A stretch of 64,000 bases of DNA from Neofusicoccum parvum (lineage: Eukaryota; Ascomycota; Dothideomycetes; Botryosphaeriales; Botryosphaeriaceae): positions 2,046,001-2,110,000 of the forward strand of contig CP087212.1 of NCBI GenBank assembly GCA_020912385.1, given 5' to 3'. The notes beneath the pieces were generated by a model. The model did no database searches. It saw only the letters and a list, made by a program, of their open reading frames with translations, and was not told the origin of the DNA. This document shows positions 10,920-24,586 of the stretch, piece by piece. The position numbers and the translations under genes were made by a program. How positions within the stretch are numbered: the stretch's first letter is position 1; each line of letters opens with the position of its first letter.

Positions 10920-13900
10920 CTAAACAATAGACCCAGCACGACTCCCGCCAGGCCGTGGTTTGTTGTACCGCTCCTTGAACATCTGAAACATGTTCTTCCC
11001 CTTCTCTTTCCCACTGGCAGCCGAGCTGGCCGGCGGTGGGGGAGCAGGCATGCCGTTGAGAGTCTTTGCCGGCGGCTGCAGCGAGGCCTTGGCAGTGGTT
11101 GCAGATTTGGCAGTGGTTGCAGATGCCGATGAGGGCGCAGACATGCCGTTGAGCCTCTTAGCCTCAGTTTGAGAAGCCGCTTTTGTGACCTTGGACGGAG
11201 GTGCGGATGCGGGACCCATCTTGCTCGTCGCAATTGTGGCTTTGTTGCTTGCCCGGGCTCTGGGCAGCGCCTGTGGTACTGCCCCCGGGGGCTTGAACGG
11301 CTTCGACGGGGCTGTCAAAGCAGGCTGTGTGGGCCTGGCATGAGCAGCAGAATTGGCGACCAAAGCAAACGGCGGCTGGACGCTCCCGGGCGCGGCTGAA
11401 TGAGCCGCGCGAGAGGAAGCTGGGGGAGTGACGGAAGGAGCGCTTGGCTGTTTCGACTGTTGCTGAGGCTGTGTTCCACTGGAACCTTGTTGCTGGTTGT
11501 TCACCCGTTTGGAGTTTGTGGAACTGACTGGGATGTTGTTTGCGCCGATCCGCTGAGGGGGCTTGGAGTAATCTGGGCGATAGCTGTCGCGGCCTCGCGG
11601 AAAACCATCGACGTGCGGCAACGCTCTGGGCGGCAGATCTTTCTCGTGAATGGGCTCAAAATGTGAGACATTCTTGTGAATGACGGGCCTCAATGGTTTC
11701 TCTTGCTCACTGAAGAGCTTTTCGAGCGAATCCGGATTCATCACACCCTTGTTGAACCTAGGCATGAGGATCTTGTCAACATAGTACTTGCTCCAAGGTA
11801 GAGGATCTGTGCCTTCGTTGCTGCACTCTTCCATATGGATCTTGTATTCAATCTGGTGCCTGATGATATAATCATCCCAGAGATATGGATGTAGCGGGCG
11901 TCCACCCTTTTTCATCCAGTCCAACTGATGACAAAGGTTCAGGAAATGCTTGTGATTGCCCGTATATTCAGGATACGCTTGGCTGAATTGGACCAAGACA
12001 CCGTTGGGCTTTGCAGCATCAGACGCAGTCCCGGATGGACCAACTTTTGGAAGAGGTGTTGGTCCCTTGTCACCGGTGTCCTGGGGTGGCTGTGCCAGAT
12101 CTGCACCGGTAGTGGGTTTCAGAGGGCTCGTGGTGGTAGAGGCTGTCTTCTCCGCAGGAGGTCGTATTTCCTGATCAACAGAAGCCGCGGCGTTTGTTTT
12201 AGTGTAGTGAATACGGTCTCCATGGGTGGCTTGAGAGGCGTGGGGTACCGCTCCTCTACTGGCTGAAGCAAGAGCTGCTTGGATTTTGTTGCCCGAGTCG
12301 ACAGAGGAGCTAGCGTCTAAGCCGACTTCATCATCGCTATCATCTGGAATAGGTCTCTTGGTCCGTTTTCTTGTGTGGCTGTCGTGAATAGAACTACCAT
12401 CCGATAGTGCATCGAGGTCATCCTCGTACTCACTGATACCTTCCATTGAATCCGGCTGTCCGGTCTTCTGGTAAGGCAGTTTGAACTCGTCAATATCCAG
12501 CTTGATACCATGCTTCTCCGCTTGTCGGAACAGCTTGGATTGCTCCTTCATACAATGTTTCTGGGTCGAAGTTAGCGCACCATCAGCGCTGAATGTTTGT
12601 CCGCGCAACCTCTGCTGCACTTTCGACACCTTCTTTTTCAGCCGCTCCGTGAGCCTCCGGTACGCTTTGTTAGACATGGAGTAGCGGTTTTGGCTCCTGT
12701 CCTTGGCTATCTGGCTTGACTTGGATGCGTTGCCATTCTTTGACACAGCAGATCGTGTCCTTGGAGATCCTGTGGCAACGGGAATCTCGGCAGCGGCTTT
12801 CACAGCCACCTGAGCCTCCCTCACGTCCATTTCCCGTTGGACGGGAAGTTCTGTTTCCTCGACAATGCTAGTGCCTCTAGTGACATCCACAGGCTCCTCA
12901 TTTGTGGCGGAATGTGGCGCAGTGCCAACACGAGACATGTGAAACTGCTCTTGGGCCGGAACGTCTACTTCCATGGCGTCATGAGAGACGGACTGTGAAA
13001 CGTCTTCTGTTTCCATGATCGACAATAGCGCTTGATCGTCGTCATGGTATTCAGCCTTAACCTTGACTGGGGTGGTCGGTTGAGACATATCCGAATCTAC
13101 GTCGGATGACCCTAGAGGCCTCGGGAGGGAGCCGGAAGGCTGTGTTGAGCGACGGAGTACATTCTGCTCGTCATCTGATTCGTGCTTAATCCGCGTAGAC
13201 ACATTGCGACGCTGCTCTTGCAGGTGGTTGGCTGGTGAGAGTGCAGATTCAGGCTCTGATAAGCCTGAGGCAGAGGAATTGGACTTCTGGCGCAAGTGAG
13301 ATGGTTCATGCTCTCTCTTGGCGAAGAATTGGCGGCGCTGCTCTCTGAGGTGGTCTGAAGGATTTTGCGACAACGGTATGTCTTGGCTGAAGTGAAAAAT
13401 CGAGTGGACCTTCTTGGCGCGCTTCCGCGGCTCACCCGGGGGTGGAGGAGAGTGGGCCTCTCTCTTTATGGGTGGGTTACCGGAATGCCGACGTGACGAT
13501 GGGCTCTCCGTTGAAGGTGCTCTCCGATCCGAAATATCTTCGTCCCGTCTCAATGGGCTGGAGGGTGTAGGCTGGTTTCGAGATGGAGCTGAAGGGAAGT
13601 GTTGTCGCTGTGATGATTGGCTGTTCATCTCATTTTGAATTTGTCGTTGTATCAATTCATCCTCCTCGTCTGGGGGTGACTTAGTTGCGCCTTCACCAGC
13701 GCCATCAACACCGACAATATTTTGGGGGGTCTTCAGTGGTGGTGACCGAATAGCCTCGTACGAACACGGTATGACTGGCGCAGATGACGAGATCTTATCC
13801 TCATGAGATGGAAATTGACACTGCTGCGTAAAGGATTGGATCCTTCCAGAAGAGGATGAGGTTATCACTTGCCACGGCCGCGTATCCTTTGGTACGTGCA

Positions 13901-15990
13901 GATGAGTGTACGGCTTCCCGGCAGAGGAAACTTGTCGCTTCATGGCGGGGACGTGCGCCTGGGCCTTTGGACTCGGTGAAGATAATTTGGCTTGTTCAGG
14001 ACGAATATAGGCTTTTGGTACCGATGTTTCTAGATCAGACTCATCGTCATCGTCCGTTGACTCTCTGGGAAGTCCGTGTGGTAACGATGGACCGGGAGGT
14101 GAGGATGGCACGCTGAGACCCTTTGGCTTCGAGTTATTTACCTTGTGAGCCTCTGAAGGTAGGCCTGTCTCGTCCGCATCTTCCTTTTCTGGCAGGCTGC
14201 TATCTGGTGGAAGATCTGCTGCCCGGTTGGCAAGACGAGGCGGAGAAAGAGACCACTCGATGCTCTGAGTAGGTTGTGGTGGATCGGTATCCAAGATATC
14301 ATCCATAGCATCCGGAACATCCTTTTCCAGGATCGATTCAGTATCAGAGTCCACGGCATCTAGGTGATTGATGGGTTCATTGATTTTTGCGGTCAGATCT
14401 TCTTTCCGGCGGCGTTCTTCGACTTGTGACGTCACACTCGCCAGAACGGTGTTTGGCATATTGCCTACGGGAAATTGGTGGCCAATACGCGGAGGAAGAA
14501 CCGAGCTTGGCTTCTTCAGGATCTCAGCCTGATCTTGAGGTATCCTGCAGACCGAACGAGTGGCTGGCAGCACGAAATTCCAAGCCTTGTGGTAGATTAG
14601 AGGCACTCTGTGCTCCTGAGACGACCTTGCTGTGATATTTTTCTCGATCGTTTGCGCTACGCTAGGAATGCTCGAATTGGTGGTCGGAACGGTTGAGGTG
14701 CTGGGTATTTGAAGTTGGTAAGACGTCGGTGTGTTGTTATGTACAACATCCATACGTTGAACATCCGCGATGGGGCCAGCACCGTCAAGAGGAACGATTG
14801 CGTCAGCGGAAGGATGCTCATCTGCAGCTTCCTGGTTTCCCAGACCGTGGATCTTAGTCGGATCATCCATGCCAAGTGAAATGGGGGCATCGGCATCGGC
14901 AAAAGCATTCACGACAGCCGGCTCATCATTTTCATCCACAACATTCCGCCCTCCTTGTGACCTGCTTCTCGGGCTCTGATAGCCTGACTGTGACTGTGAA
15001 CCCAGTGCGTGGCCTGAAGACGTCTTTGGAGGAGCTGGCGAGTGGGGCATCGGCGCCTTCTTTGACGAATCGGCACCTCGTGGCCGTGCGCTCAATAAAC
15101 CCAGGATTTGCTGTAGATTTGGTGCTGTCTTTTGTTGTAGTGGCTGACGAGTGTTTCCTTGCTCTGATGGCTTCTGTTGGCTGATTGGATCGCGCGCTTC
15201 CATCTTAATCTCTTTGGGGGATCCCTTCTCCCTCCTCGGCATGAATGGCACCTGTGAAAACGTAGCCTGTGTGCCGAACTGAGTCTGGCTGGCGGCCGGC
15301 CGTTTGTTCATTGTATTTGGTTCCCCTTGAGACATTGCATCGTCATCGGATTCCATGCCTGAACCAACAATGTCTGCGCCATCGCTGTTCTCCTCGAAAT
15401 TGACTTTGTGGAACCTTTCGAGTAATCTCTTCATCTTCTGCCGGCTCTGGATGGGTGTCGGCCTGCCAAAAATTTGAGAGCTGGCGCTTCCTTCGTAAAT
15501 GGCGTTAGAGACCAAGAGGAAGACAGGATCCTCGTCGGCTGTGCCAAATTGGGGGATGACGATCTCAAACTCCTTGATGTACATAATGCCGCCTCTTGTG
15601 TTACTTGTGATAGGCCGTTTATGCTTTTCCTCAAATCGCCTCTCGACGACATTCGAGAACCTTATTTTGACGGAGTTTACGCTGTCCGAGACGATGGCAT
15701 CGATGGGTTCGTCATCCTCGACCTGTGTGAACTGCAGACATGTCAACAAATCACACGATGCGAATGGGCACAGCAACACGCACGTTGACGATCTGGACAT
15801 GTGCGCGCGCGGACAGAGCCATTTGAACTTGGATGCGGAGGTTGCTTCCGTCGTCCTCAAACATGGCCTCCTGTGCCTGAGAGTGTTCAATCCTGGTGCG
15901 CTGCTTCGGATCGGTCTCCCAGTACTCCAGGGCCATGTCCACCTCCTCCTCCACCTCCTCCCCGAGCCACGGCTTCAAAAGGCTGCCCAT
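10920..15990 (-). CDS. shelterin TPP1/Est3-type telomere protein
   Basis: Exon 1 (15990-15784) and exon 2 (15731-10920) join over a 52-nt intron with a TTGAC branch, giving 1672 residues. Residues 1 to about 195 match the fungal TPP1/Est3 OB-fold domain: LKPWLGEEVEEEV at the start, DAIVSDSVNSVKIRF, TRGGIMYIKEFEIVIPQFG and IYEGSASSQIFGRPTPI. TPP1 (Tpz1 in fission yeast) bridges telomere-bound proteins and helps recruit telomerase. Residues about 200-1310 are Ser/Pro/Gln-rich, with many SP and TP sites, and look disordered. An ordered island near residues 1318-1405 contains QLDWMKKGGRPLHPYLWDDY and PLPWSKYYVDKIL. The tail ends with a short basic segment, GKNMFQMFKERYNKPRPGG, after low-complexity Ala/Pro. 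It is divergent from FAB1. Domain identity is from recalled family features. Confidence 0.85.
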
Positions 15991-16775
15991 TGTGTCTGGT
16001 TCAAGGTGGAGCTGGGGGCCGTGCCCAATGCAGCATCGTTGGCGGGACAATTGCGGGTGCAGTCAGCGGGCGTCGTCCAGCCGGAGCGGGTGGTGCGACG
16101 CGAGGACAGCGCACTACGGACGGTGGGCCGCGGTTGTGCAGCTGCCGGTGGTCGCGTCGGCGGTGGTAGACGGCGTGGCGGCCAGCGTGGCAGCGTGGCA
16201 GCGGGGAAGCGGTGCTGGTGGTGGCAGCGGAGGACCAAGGAGCTGGAGCGGTGCTCGAGCGGACGCGGCGAGACGCGTGCGGGGCGGACGACGCGCCTGC
16301 TCGTGATGCGAGCTGCGAGCTGCGCGGGCCGAGTCGCGCGAGTCAGGCCCGCGGAAAAAGTATTGATCCGCGGCTGGCGCGCCGGGCGTGCTGGGTGGCA
16401 GCTGCGCGAGGCGTCATCTGCCAAGCTTCGCCTTGCGGATCGTCCCCCAGCCGTCCTTGTTGTGCTGTTGGGCGAACGTGCACCCACTTTCGTGCTGTGT
16501 GTATCCAGCTAAAAGACGCTCCGCTCGCCCACGCCTGCTGCCCATGCCTGTGCCCGCCGTGCAGACCGCCAAGGCCGACGAGCCTGCCGCCATCGTTGCC
16601 CGGCCGTAGCCCTCTGCCCGCCACCCCGCCGAGTCAGGCCTTCCCCGATCTTCCATGCGAAGCAGAATCACGCGCCAGCACCCTTCCTCGACTCTCTATA
16701 TCTGCCCGTACCCTCTGAGCTGCCGTCCCTGTCCTCTCTGCGAGCCCGATGCGGTAGCCACCCGTCCCCAGCACC
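15991..16775. promoter_or_regulatory. divergent intergenic region of TPP1-like gene and FAB1
   Basis: The 785 bp separating the two start codons is GC-rich and has no recognised coding exon. It should hold both promoters and 5' untranslated regions. A pyrimidine-rich stretch lies about 16540-16720, just before the FAB1 start. No canonical TATA box is seen. Confidence 0.55.
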
Positions 16776-19700
16776 ATGCCCTCGTCGCATTTCCAGGATG
16801 CGCCTAGCCCGTCCACCTCGACCCTCCGCCTCTCGCTCGGGCCTCTGGGCCGTACCTCGCGCCGAGGCTCCATAGCGTCTCTGTCTTCACGGGGGCCCGT
16901 GGACAAGGAAGTCTTGCGGGAGGCCCTGGACCAGATACACACGTCGGCGTCACGCTCCGAGACCCTCACCACCTTCGATCAATTTGCGTCCCCACCGCCG
17001 CCTTCCATCCATGAAAGCAAGGGCATAACCGGGGACCTGGTGCAGGGAGGGCTGAGCGGGCTGTACAATAGGTTCAAAACATCGGTCGGTAGAGGCAAAG
17101 AGAATGCCGTGGTCCCTGCCAGCCCCACCGTTGGCTACGACAGCGACGGCTCTGTGGCCAGCTCCAGGGCAAATGGAAAACACAAGGCGGCCAAGAGCAT
17201 AGCAGGAACGACCGTGTCCTCGCCCGTCCTTCTGTCGTCGCCAACGTCTTATCTCCACTCTCCCCTGGTGACCACATTCAAGGATGCCGGCGCCCTGCCT
17301 CCCGTGTCCTCTGAAAACTCCAGCTCGCGGGCCTCCGCAAGCACACCCCAGTCTCCTCTACCTCTGCAAGCCAAGTCCAAGCCGTTCTTATCTCTTGCAA
17401 CATCTGATCATGCCATGGGGAGGCCTCACAGCAGCTCGCGCTCTGGGTCAATATCAGAGCACCATGTTCGGCGCTCGAGCCACTCCACAACATCTTCGCA
17501 ATTGGAGAAAAATGCCCCGCCCCGAAGCATACCTAGGAGCCAGCCCGACCAACCGCCCGAGAGATCGCGTCCTGGACTTGCTAGCCGTATGTCAGAAGAT
17601 GATGATTCAAGTGTGTTTGGCGAGGAGGACATGGTTCTTGTGGACGAACTTCCCTTGAACGACGCTGGCAGCTTCTTTGCTGCACGATCCGATTTTTCCC
17701 AGGGTCAGCCAGGTCCTATCATACACAGCGCACCTCTCACACGGAAAAACAGCCAGACTGCACAAGCAAACTTTGCGAGGGATTCCAGTGAAGCGCTGCC
17801 CAGGTTACCAAATGTTGATGAAAAATCCAGTGAGGGCGTTGGGAAGACCTCCAATGCAGATACGCCCACATCAACGACAGGAGGCCCTTCGCGACCGCCG
17901 ATGGTCCAGATTGGTCCCTCACATTTGCCGGGATACCGCCCTTCCCGCGCGTCGTCGTCAGATGGGATGAGTTCTCTTACAACAGTCGCGCCGTCGCAGC
18001 CCCGCCATGCATCTTTCCAGCAGCCCGATGATCATCACAGATCTGTGTCCCAAACCCGACAGCCCGACATGCGGAGCAGCAACAGCACACTTGCTCAAAT
18101 GAAGCGCCGTGTCCTCGGAAAGGAATTTTGGATGAGAGACGAAAATGCAAAAGACTGTTTCTACTGTGGCGAGGTCTTCTCAACCTTTCGTAGGAAACAT
18201 CACTGCAGTAGGTTTCATATTTTTCTTTGTGATTGTTAGAGTCCGGCGGTTATCCGAGAGCGCTAACGTATCCCAGGAACTTGTGGTCAGATTTTCGATG
18301 CGAAATGCACGTCCCTTGTATCTGGGAAAGTCTTCGGACAGTCCGGGAATATCAGGGTATGCAAACCATGTGAAGCGATAATCAACGGCAACGAAGATGA
18401 TTCATCGGACTACTCTGAGGACGCCGATCAAAGTTCTCTCTTTGAGAGTGAAGCCCTTTCCAGGCCTCTCGATCGAAGAGGTTCCATCGGCACGGATGCA
18501 TCGAAAGGCGACCCCGCCAAAGCAACTCCTGGCTCACAAAATTTCAAGGCGAGAGATCACACGAAGATTGGTACACCAATGATGGGTATACCTACCTCAC
18601 GGAAACCAGGCGAGAAGAGGCTTCGCTCTGCTGTCATCGAGTTCAACGCAGGGCAGTCAGCGTTGCCTCGTCCAAGTTCGTCAAGGTCGCTCCGATCCCT
18701 CAGCATGAGGCCGATTTCCTCTTCTGGACACAGACGACATCATTCGCGCCATCAACATATGCGCAGCCTGAAAGATGATCGTGCCCCATTCCATCGTCAT
18801 CAGACCGAGGAGCTTGAGAAGCGATCATCGTTGCCTGCTTTCCACAACGATAGCATCATTGACCCTGACCTGGCTGCCTTTATGTCTGACGAGGACTCCA
18901 GCGAAGACGACCAACCGAGTATATTCGCCACACTGAGCAGTGACAGCCAAGAAACAGCCGAAAGTGACAGGAACGGCCTCGGTGGACTCTTGGCAGTGAT
19001 CAAGAAGGGAAAGTCACGCACGGGTGACAGGAGCATCGCCGCACAACTGGCAGCTCCGATGCGCGACTTTGACGCGGCGAGCATTTCAAGCCGGCACATG
19101 CCTCGCCACAACCGCCGCCGCAACCTCAGCGTCAGCAGCATAACGCACCGGCCATCGCCTCGAAGAACAAAAAGCAACAGCTTGCTAAAGCCTTTCGGAA
19201 TCAATTTGGCCAGCATCGTTGGCGGTCAGTCTGGAACCATGTCGACTCTGGCCCAGGTGAGTGGCGGCGGATCCAAGATGGTGCGCAGCGCATCCATGCG
19301 TGGAGAGCATGCGCCTGCGGTTGAGCTTAATCGCGCGAGTCTACAACATGTCCGGAAGCTACTTCGCCAGATGCTTCAGGATTCGAATGTTGCGACCGTT
19401 TCAAGCTGGGAGAGGGCATTGATGCCAATCCTCTTGCGATGCACTGATGACGTCAATCCCGATGTCCAGCGCAGCGACGACATTGACGTTCGACACTACA
19501 TCAAGTTAAAGAAGATTCCAGGCGGAAGACCAGGCGACACTTCATACATCTCGGGTGTTGTTTTCACCAAGAACGTAGCCCTGAAGAGTATGCCTCGAAG
19601 CATCCCGCAACCGCGCGTACTCATCGTCACCTTTCCGATCGAATATGCGCGTCACCAGCAGCACTTCATGAGTCTGGATCCAGTCATTGCCCAGGAGCGA

Positions 19701-22700
19701 GAGTTCTTGCGGAATCTCGTCGGGCGTATCGCTGCACTCAATCCCCAGATCCTCCTCGTCCAGCGCAACGTCTCCGGTCTTGCCTTGCAGTATCTGGAGG
19801 AGGCGAACATCACGGTCGTTCACAACGTGAAGCCATCGGTCCTGAACGCCGTTTCCAGATGTCTTCAAATACGGATGATCTCGTCCATCGACAAACTCGC
19901 CACTGATCCTTCCACTCTCGGCCAATGTCAGAGCTTCGACGTCAAGACATACGTACACGGACGCTACAAGAAGACCTACATATACTTGTCTGGCTGCAAG
20001 AAGGAGCTTGGTTGCACTATAGTCTTACGGGGCGCAGACACTACAACCCTGAGAAAGTTGAAGCAGATTACGGAATTTCTTTGCTACGTGGTTTACAATC
20101 TCAAGCTGGAGACCTGTCTCATGCGCGACGAGTTTGTGTTGATCCCGTCCTCCATAGAGGGACTTAACGACAAGCCTGGCAAGAACCTGACTGCGCAAGG
20201 TGGTGAGATTGCGCAGCCTGTAGCTTTGCCGGAATCAAAGTCTACCTCGAACAAGCCAACCATCCAGATCCAAGACGAGTCAGGAGGTACTCCAGTTGAT
20301 GCCCAGACCGATTATGAGGGATCCATTGATGATGTCGACCTGCCTCAGCTGAATGTCCAACAGCAAATGCAGCAACAGGAGCAACCCCTCGAACAGGCTC
20401 AGGAGCAGGCCAACGCCATCAACACTTCTGGAAGCCAGGAACTCGCAATTCCAGAAGATGTGCCGATGCCCTCGTTTTACGGAGATATGGTGGAGAAGCA
20501 CAACACCAAGATTTTGTCAGCCTCGCCTTTCATTAGGTTCATACAACCGTACCTCTTGACCCAAGCAAGAGAACAAGAGAGACGCCTTGCCTACCTCAGA
20601 CGCCTGCGTGATCAGTACAACCAGATCCAAGATGAGGAGGACGAAGAGCAAGATCCGTACGAGAAGTTCGAGCTTGTGCAGCCCGAAATGGTGCACACTG
20701 TTGTCCAAAAAGCGTCGAGACAGGTGCGCGACTTTCTGCATGCTGTGCACGATGCGGAGTACGACAAGGCCATGCACAACTACCTGACCCAGAAGAGGCA
20801 ATGGGAGGCCTATCTTGCTGCAAACAGTGATCTTTTCGATCCTTTCACTCATCAAAAGATTGCCGTCCTGTACAGTGTGGTCAACTCGGTCACTTCTACG
20901 CCTTGCATCGGTCCCGAAATCATTTCTCTAGAGTTCTATAAGGAACATGATCTCGACCATGGGTTTGCTGCGGATTGCACACTTGGCCAGTATGTCGAGG
21001 ACCTCTGCTATACTGCGAACCAGACTTGCAATGCCAATGGCTGCGGGAAGAAGATGGTGGACCACCACCGCCACTACATCCACGGCGAAGGACAAATGAG
21101 CGTCGTCGTCGAAAAATACCCTTCCAAGATCCGAGGGCTTCATAACACAATGCTTATGTGGAGCAGCTGCCGGGTCTGTGGTCAAGAGACACAGACGATT
21201 CCCATGTCTGAGAGCACGTGGAAGTATTCCTTTGCCAAATATCTGGAACTGACGTTCTGGAGCACCAACTTGCACCCTCGAGCTGACATTTGCCCTCACG
21301 ATATTCACCGTAACCATGTCCGGTATTTCGGTTTCAACAACATTGCATTACGGATTCAATTCGACCCCATCGAGCTTTACGATGTGATTGTACCGCGACC
21401 CACAATTGCATGGAAGGTTGACCGTGACCTCAAGCTTAAGAACGAGCAATTCTCAAGGATCGAGGATCGTCTCGACAAGTTCATGGCATCTGTCAAGGCT
21501 CGAATCAAGAGCATTAGGGTCGACAGCGTTGTTCCCGAAAAACACGAAGCTTGCAAAGCCGAAATTGCGAACCTGATGAAACGCGCCAACGATGAGCAAG
21601 ACTTCTTGCGGCGGAAACTCCAGGACAAGTACATGTGCTCAAGATACTACGAGATCATTCCCCTCAACCGCGCTATCAGGGCCATTCATGAGAAGGCTTT
21701 GGCATGGGATGAAACGTTTGCAAAGTTCGAGAAAGCGTTCTTCCCTTCGGAGAAAGATATTCAGCGACTTGCCGTGCTTCAACTGAAGAAGATCTTTTTG
21801 GACCGTGACGAGTCTCAAAGCCAGGAAAATTCCATTGAGGAGGGCGTGGAGGAGGCTCCCGCTGTCTTGGATGGTGGTCAACAAAGTGAAAAGGACGGAG
21901 AGAAGATGACATCACCGACACCCTCTGGCATGTCCCCGGAACAAGCTCGCAACATGCTGGCGTCGGTCGTGGAACAAGATCACAACGAAAAAGATGCCGA
22001 GAAAGCGGAAGCAGAAGGCCAAGAGACCCCACACGCTGTCCAAGATCCCGAAGCCCTGGCAAACGATGCTGCGCAGATCGCCCCAACAATGGACCAATCT
22101 GACGCTGTCGAACGTGAGGAAGTTCGTCACCTGGACCTTGCTGTAACTGCAAGTTCGCCTTCGTCGCCAAAGCAGCAGTCTCCTCAGTCCAGCCAAGAGC
22201 TGCAAATACCCGCGATGGATCTATCCAGGACTTCCACTGCCTCGACCTCTACCATTGCCTATCCGGCACCTTTAACCCGTGCCGTATCGGATCTTGTAGA
22301 ACAGATGCGGGGTGGCGGCGATCATCATGCGTCATCCTCGGAGACGCCGCCGGAATCTCGCATCCCACGCTTGGTTGACATGTCGAAGCGCGAGCCTGGC
22401 TCAAGTTTGATCAGTAGAGCCCAGTCATCCACCGGAATCGCTCGTATGCAGCAAGGGAACAACAACGCATCGACGACGACAGTCGCAACTGCTGGAACCG
22501 CAAAAACAGATACGTCAAAACCAAGCCTCTCTGAATCTGCACGTGCGCTTGAAGAGCGTATGTCTAAGCGGCTTGGTCTGGGATCTCTGAGGTCAAACAA
22601 GTCGAGCCACTCGATGATTCCTCGGTCTGTGCCGAGCAAGCCGATCAACCCCAAGGTCTCGACGCTTGCCAAGCACTTCGAGCAGCTCAGCAAAGAATTC

Positions 22701-24586
22701 GAAAGGCAACGTTTGCGTGAGCGACATCAGCGTGCAGCCAAGAGCCGACAGGCACGGGCATACCCCCTCGCCTCTTCGAAGCCGATTGTCGAGATCTACC
22801 GTGACGCACGAGACGCGGTCCAGGAGAAGGAATCAGACGAGGACATCACGTCTTCGACACCACCTCCTCGCCTGAGCGCGGACACCAGCACGCTGAATGA
22901 GAGCAGTTACACTTCGACGACGACGCCAACAGTGGATTCTCAATCACCTGTCGACAGACATCACGGAGAACCGACTGACTCGAAGCCAGCAGACGGTGGG
23001 GAGAGTGTTGCTGACACTGCTAGCCTGCACCACCACTCTGATGTAGAGGGCGAAACAAGTGACGTGGAGCACATTCTCGAGGACATTGGGATCCCAGATA
23101 TCTCGGATGATTCCCAGATTTTGCCTCCCATGGACTCGTCGATGGACCTCAGCGTTGACCTGCCCAAGCATGAGAAGTCGTTCATGATGAAGATGCTGAA
23201 CAACTTCTGGTCTGAGCGCTCGGCAAGTGGTTGGACGCCACTGGACTACCCCTTCGCGCCCATCGAGCACGTCTGGGAGGACTCCGATATCATTGTGCGC
23301 GAGGACGAGCCCAGCTCAATCATCGCTCTGGCCCTGTCGAATGCCGATTATTTGGGTAAATTGCAAGAGTTCCGCACTGAAGTGGGCGAATGCGGAGACG
23401 CTGGCAGCGAGAACATGGCACACTCTGAAGAGGCGAACATCGAGCACAACCTGCGGCACAAGTCCAACACGAACATCAAGTACGTGTTCCAGAACCGCAG
23501 CGTCAGAGCGACATGTAAGATCTTCTTTGCCCAGTCTTTCGATGCTATGCGTCGAAAGTGCGGCGTAGCGGACCGATTTGTTGAATCCATGTCTCGGTGT
23601 TTGAAGTGGGATTCCAAGGGCGGCAAGACGAAGTCACTCTTCCTCAAGACGCTAGATGACCGTTTTGTTCTCAAGTCTCTCTCGCAAATCGAGGTCAGCG
23701 CTTTCCTCAAGTTTGCACCTGACTACTTTTCTTTCATCCATCAGAACCTCTTCAGCAGCCTGCCCTCTGTCATCGCCAAGATGTTCGGTCTGTTCCAAGT
23801 CACAATCAAGAACCCAGCCAGCGGCCGCGACTTTGACTGCTTCATGCTTGTCATGGAAAACCTGTTTTATGACCGAGGTAACGACTTGCGCCGCTTCGAT
23901 CTCAAGGGCTCGATGCGTAATCGTAAAATCCAGAGTACGGGTGAGCAGGATGAGGTCTTGCTTGATGAGAACTTGGTCGATATCATCTTCGAAAAGCCAA
24001 TTTTCGTGCGCGAGCACACGAAGAAGACGCTTACACTCAGCGTGTACAACGACACCCTCTTCCTTAGCAAGCAGAACGTCATGGACTACTCTCTCATGGC
24101 CGGCTTCAACGACTCAAACCGTGAAATTGTCGTTGGTATCATTGGTAAGTCCCACCTCCCATGTATTGTTGAACAGCTACTGACCTCATATGTCCAGACT
24201 GCATCCGCACATACACGTGGGACAAGAAACTCGAGACTTGGATCAAGGACCGTGGCAAGAACAAGCCCACCGTCACCTCGCCCAAAGACTACCGCCAGCG
24301 CTTCCGCGTGGCGATGAGCTCGTACATCCTCCAAGCTCCGGACTTCTGGCACGCGTTCAATACCTCCGCGCCCAGTGGCGGCGTCGGCGCCGCGCCCCAG
24401 CAGCAGCAGATTCAGTCAAAGGCCGGAAACAAGCTGTACACGAATGGAGACGGCAGCGGTGAGCAGCTGCAGAGCCCTGATGGCACGATGATTGGTGGGC
24501 TGGAGCGGAGGATTGTGGAGGCTGACATACCGACGGGAGCGGAGGCGGAGATGGGTTTGGGAGGGATGATGGCGGAGATGAGATAA
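16776..24586 (+). CDS. FAB1: 1-phosphatidylinositol-3-phosphate 5-kinase Fab1/PIKfyve
   Basis: Exons 16776-18207, 18277-24144 and 24198-24586 give 2562 residues. The enzyme makes PI(3,5)P2 on vacuole and endosome membranes. A FYVE zinc finger lies at residues 455-512, with Cys461/464, the RRKHHC basic patch and Cys477/480/488/506/509; intron 1 (69 nt, GCTAAC branch) splits it. A Cpn60/TCP1-like domain spans about 870-1110 ([18 protein letters not shown]). A Cys-rich CCR domain follows at about 1350-1520 ([15 protein letters not shown]). The lipid kinase occupies about 2110 to the end, with [10 protein letters not shown], a [11 protein letters not shown] segment and [15 protein letters not shown]. 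The last intron (53 nt) splits that conserved Asp codon. Long disordered linkers, including Gln-rich tracts near 1170, separate the domains. The domain order and length are normal for Fab1. Confidence 0.97.

Noticed and set aside
15499..16512. Plus-strand open frame of 337 codons at the TPP1/FAB1 boundary
   Set aside because: It overlaps the conserved first exon and OB-fold start of the TPP1-like gene on the other strand and has no family features.
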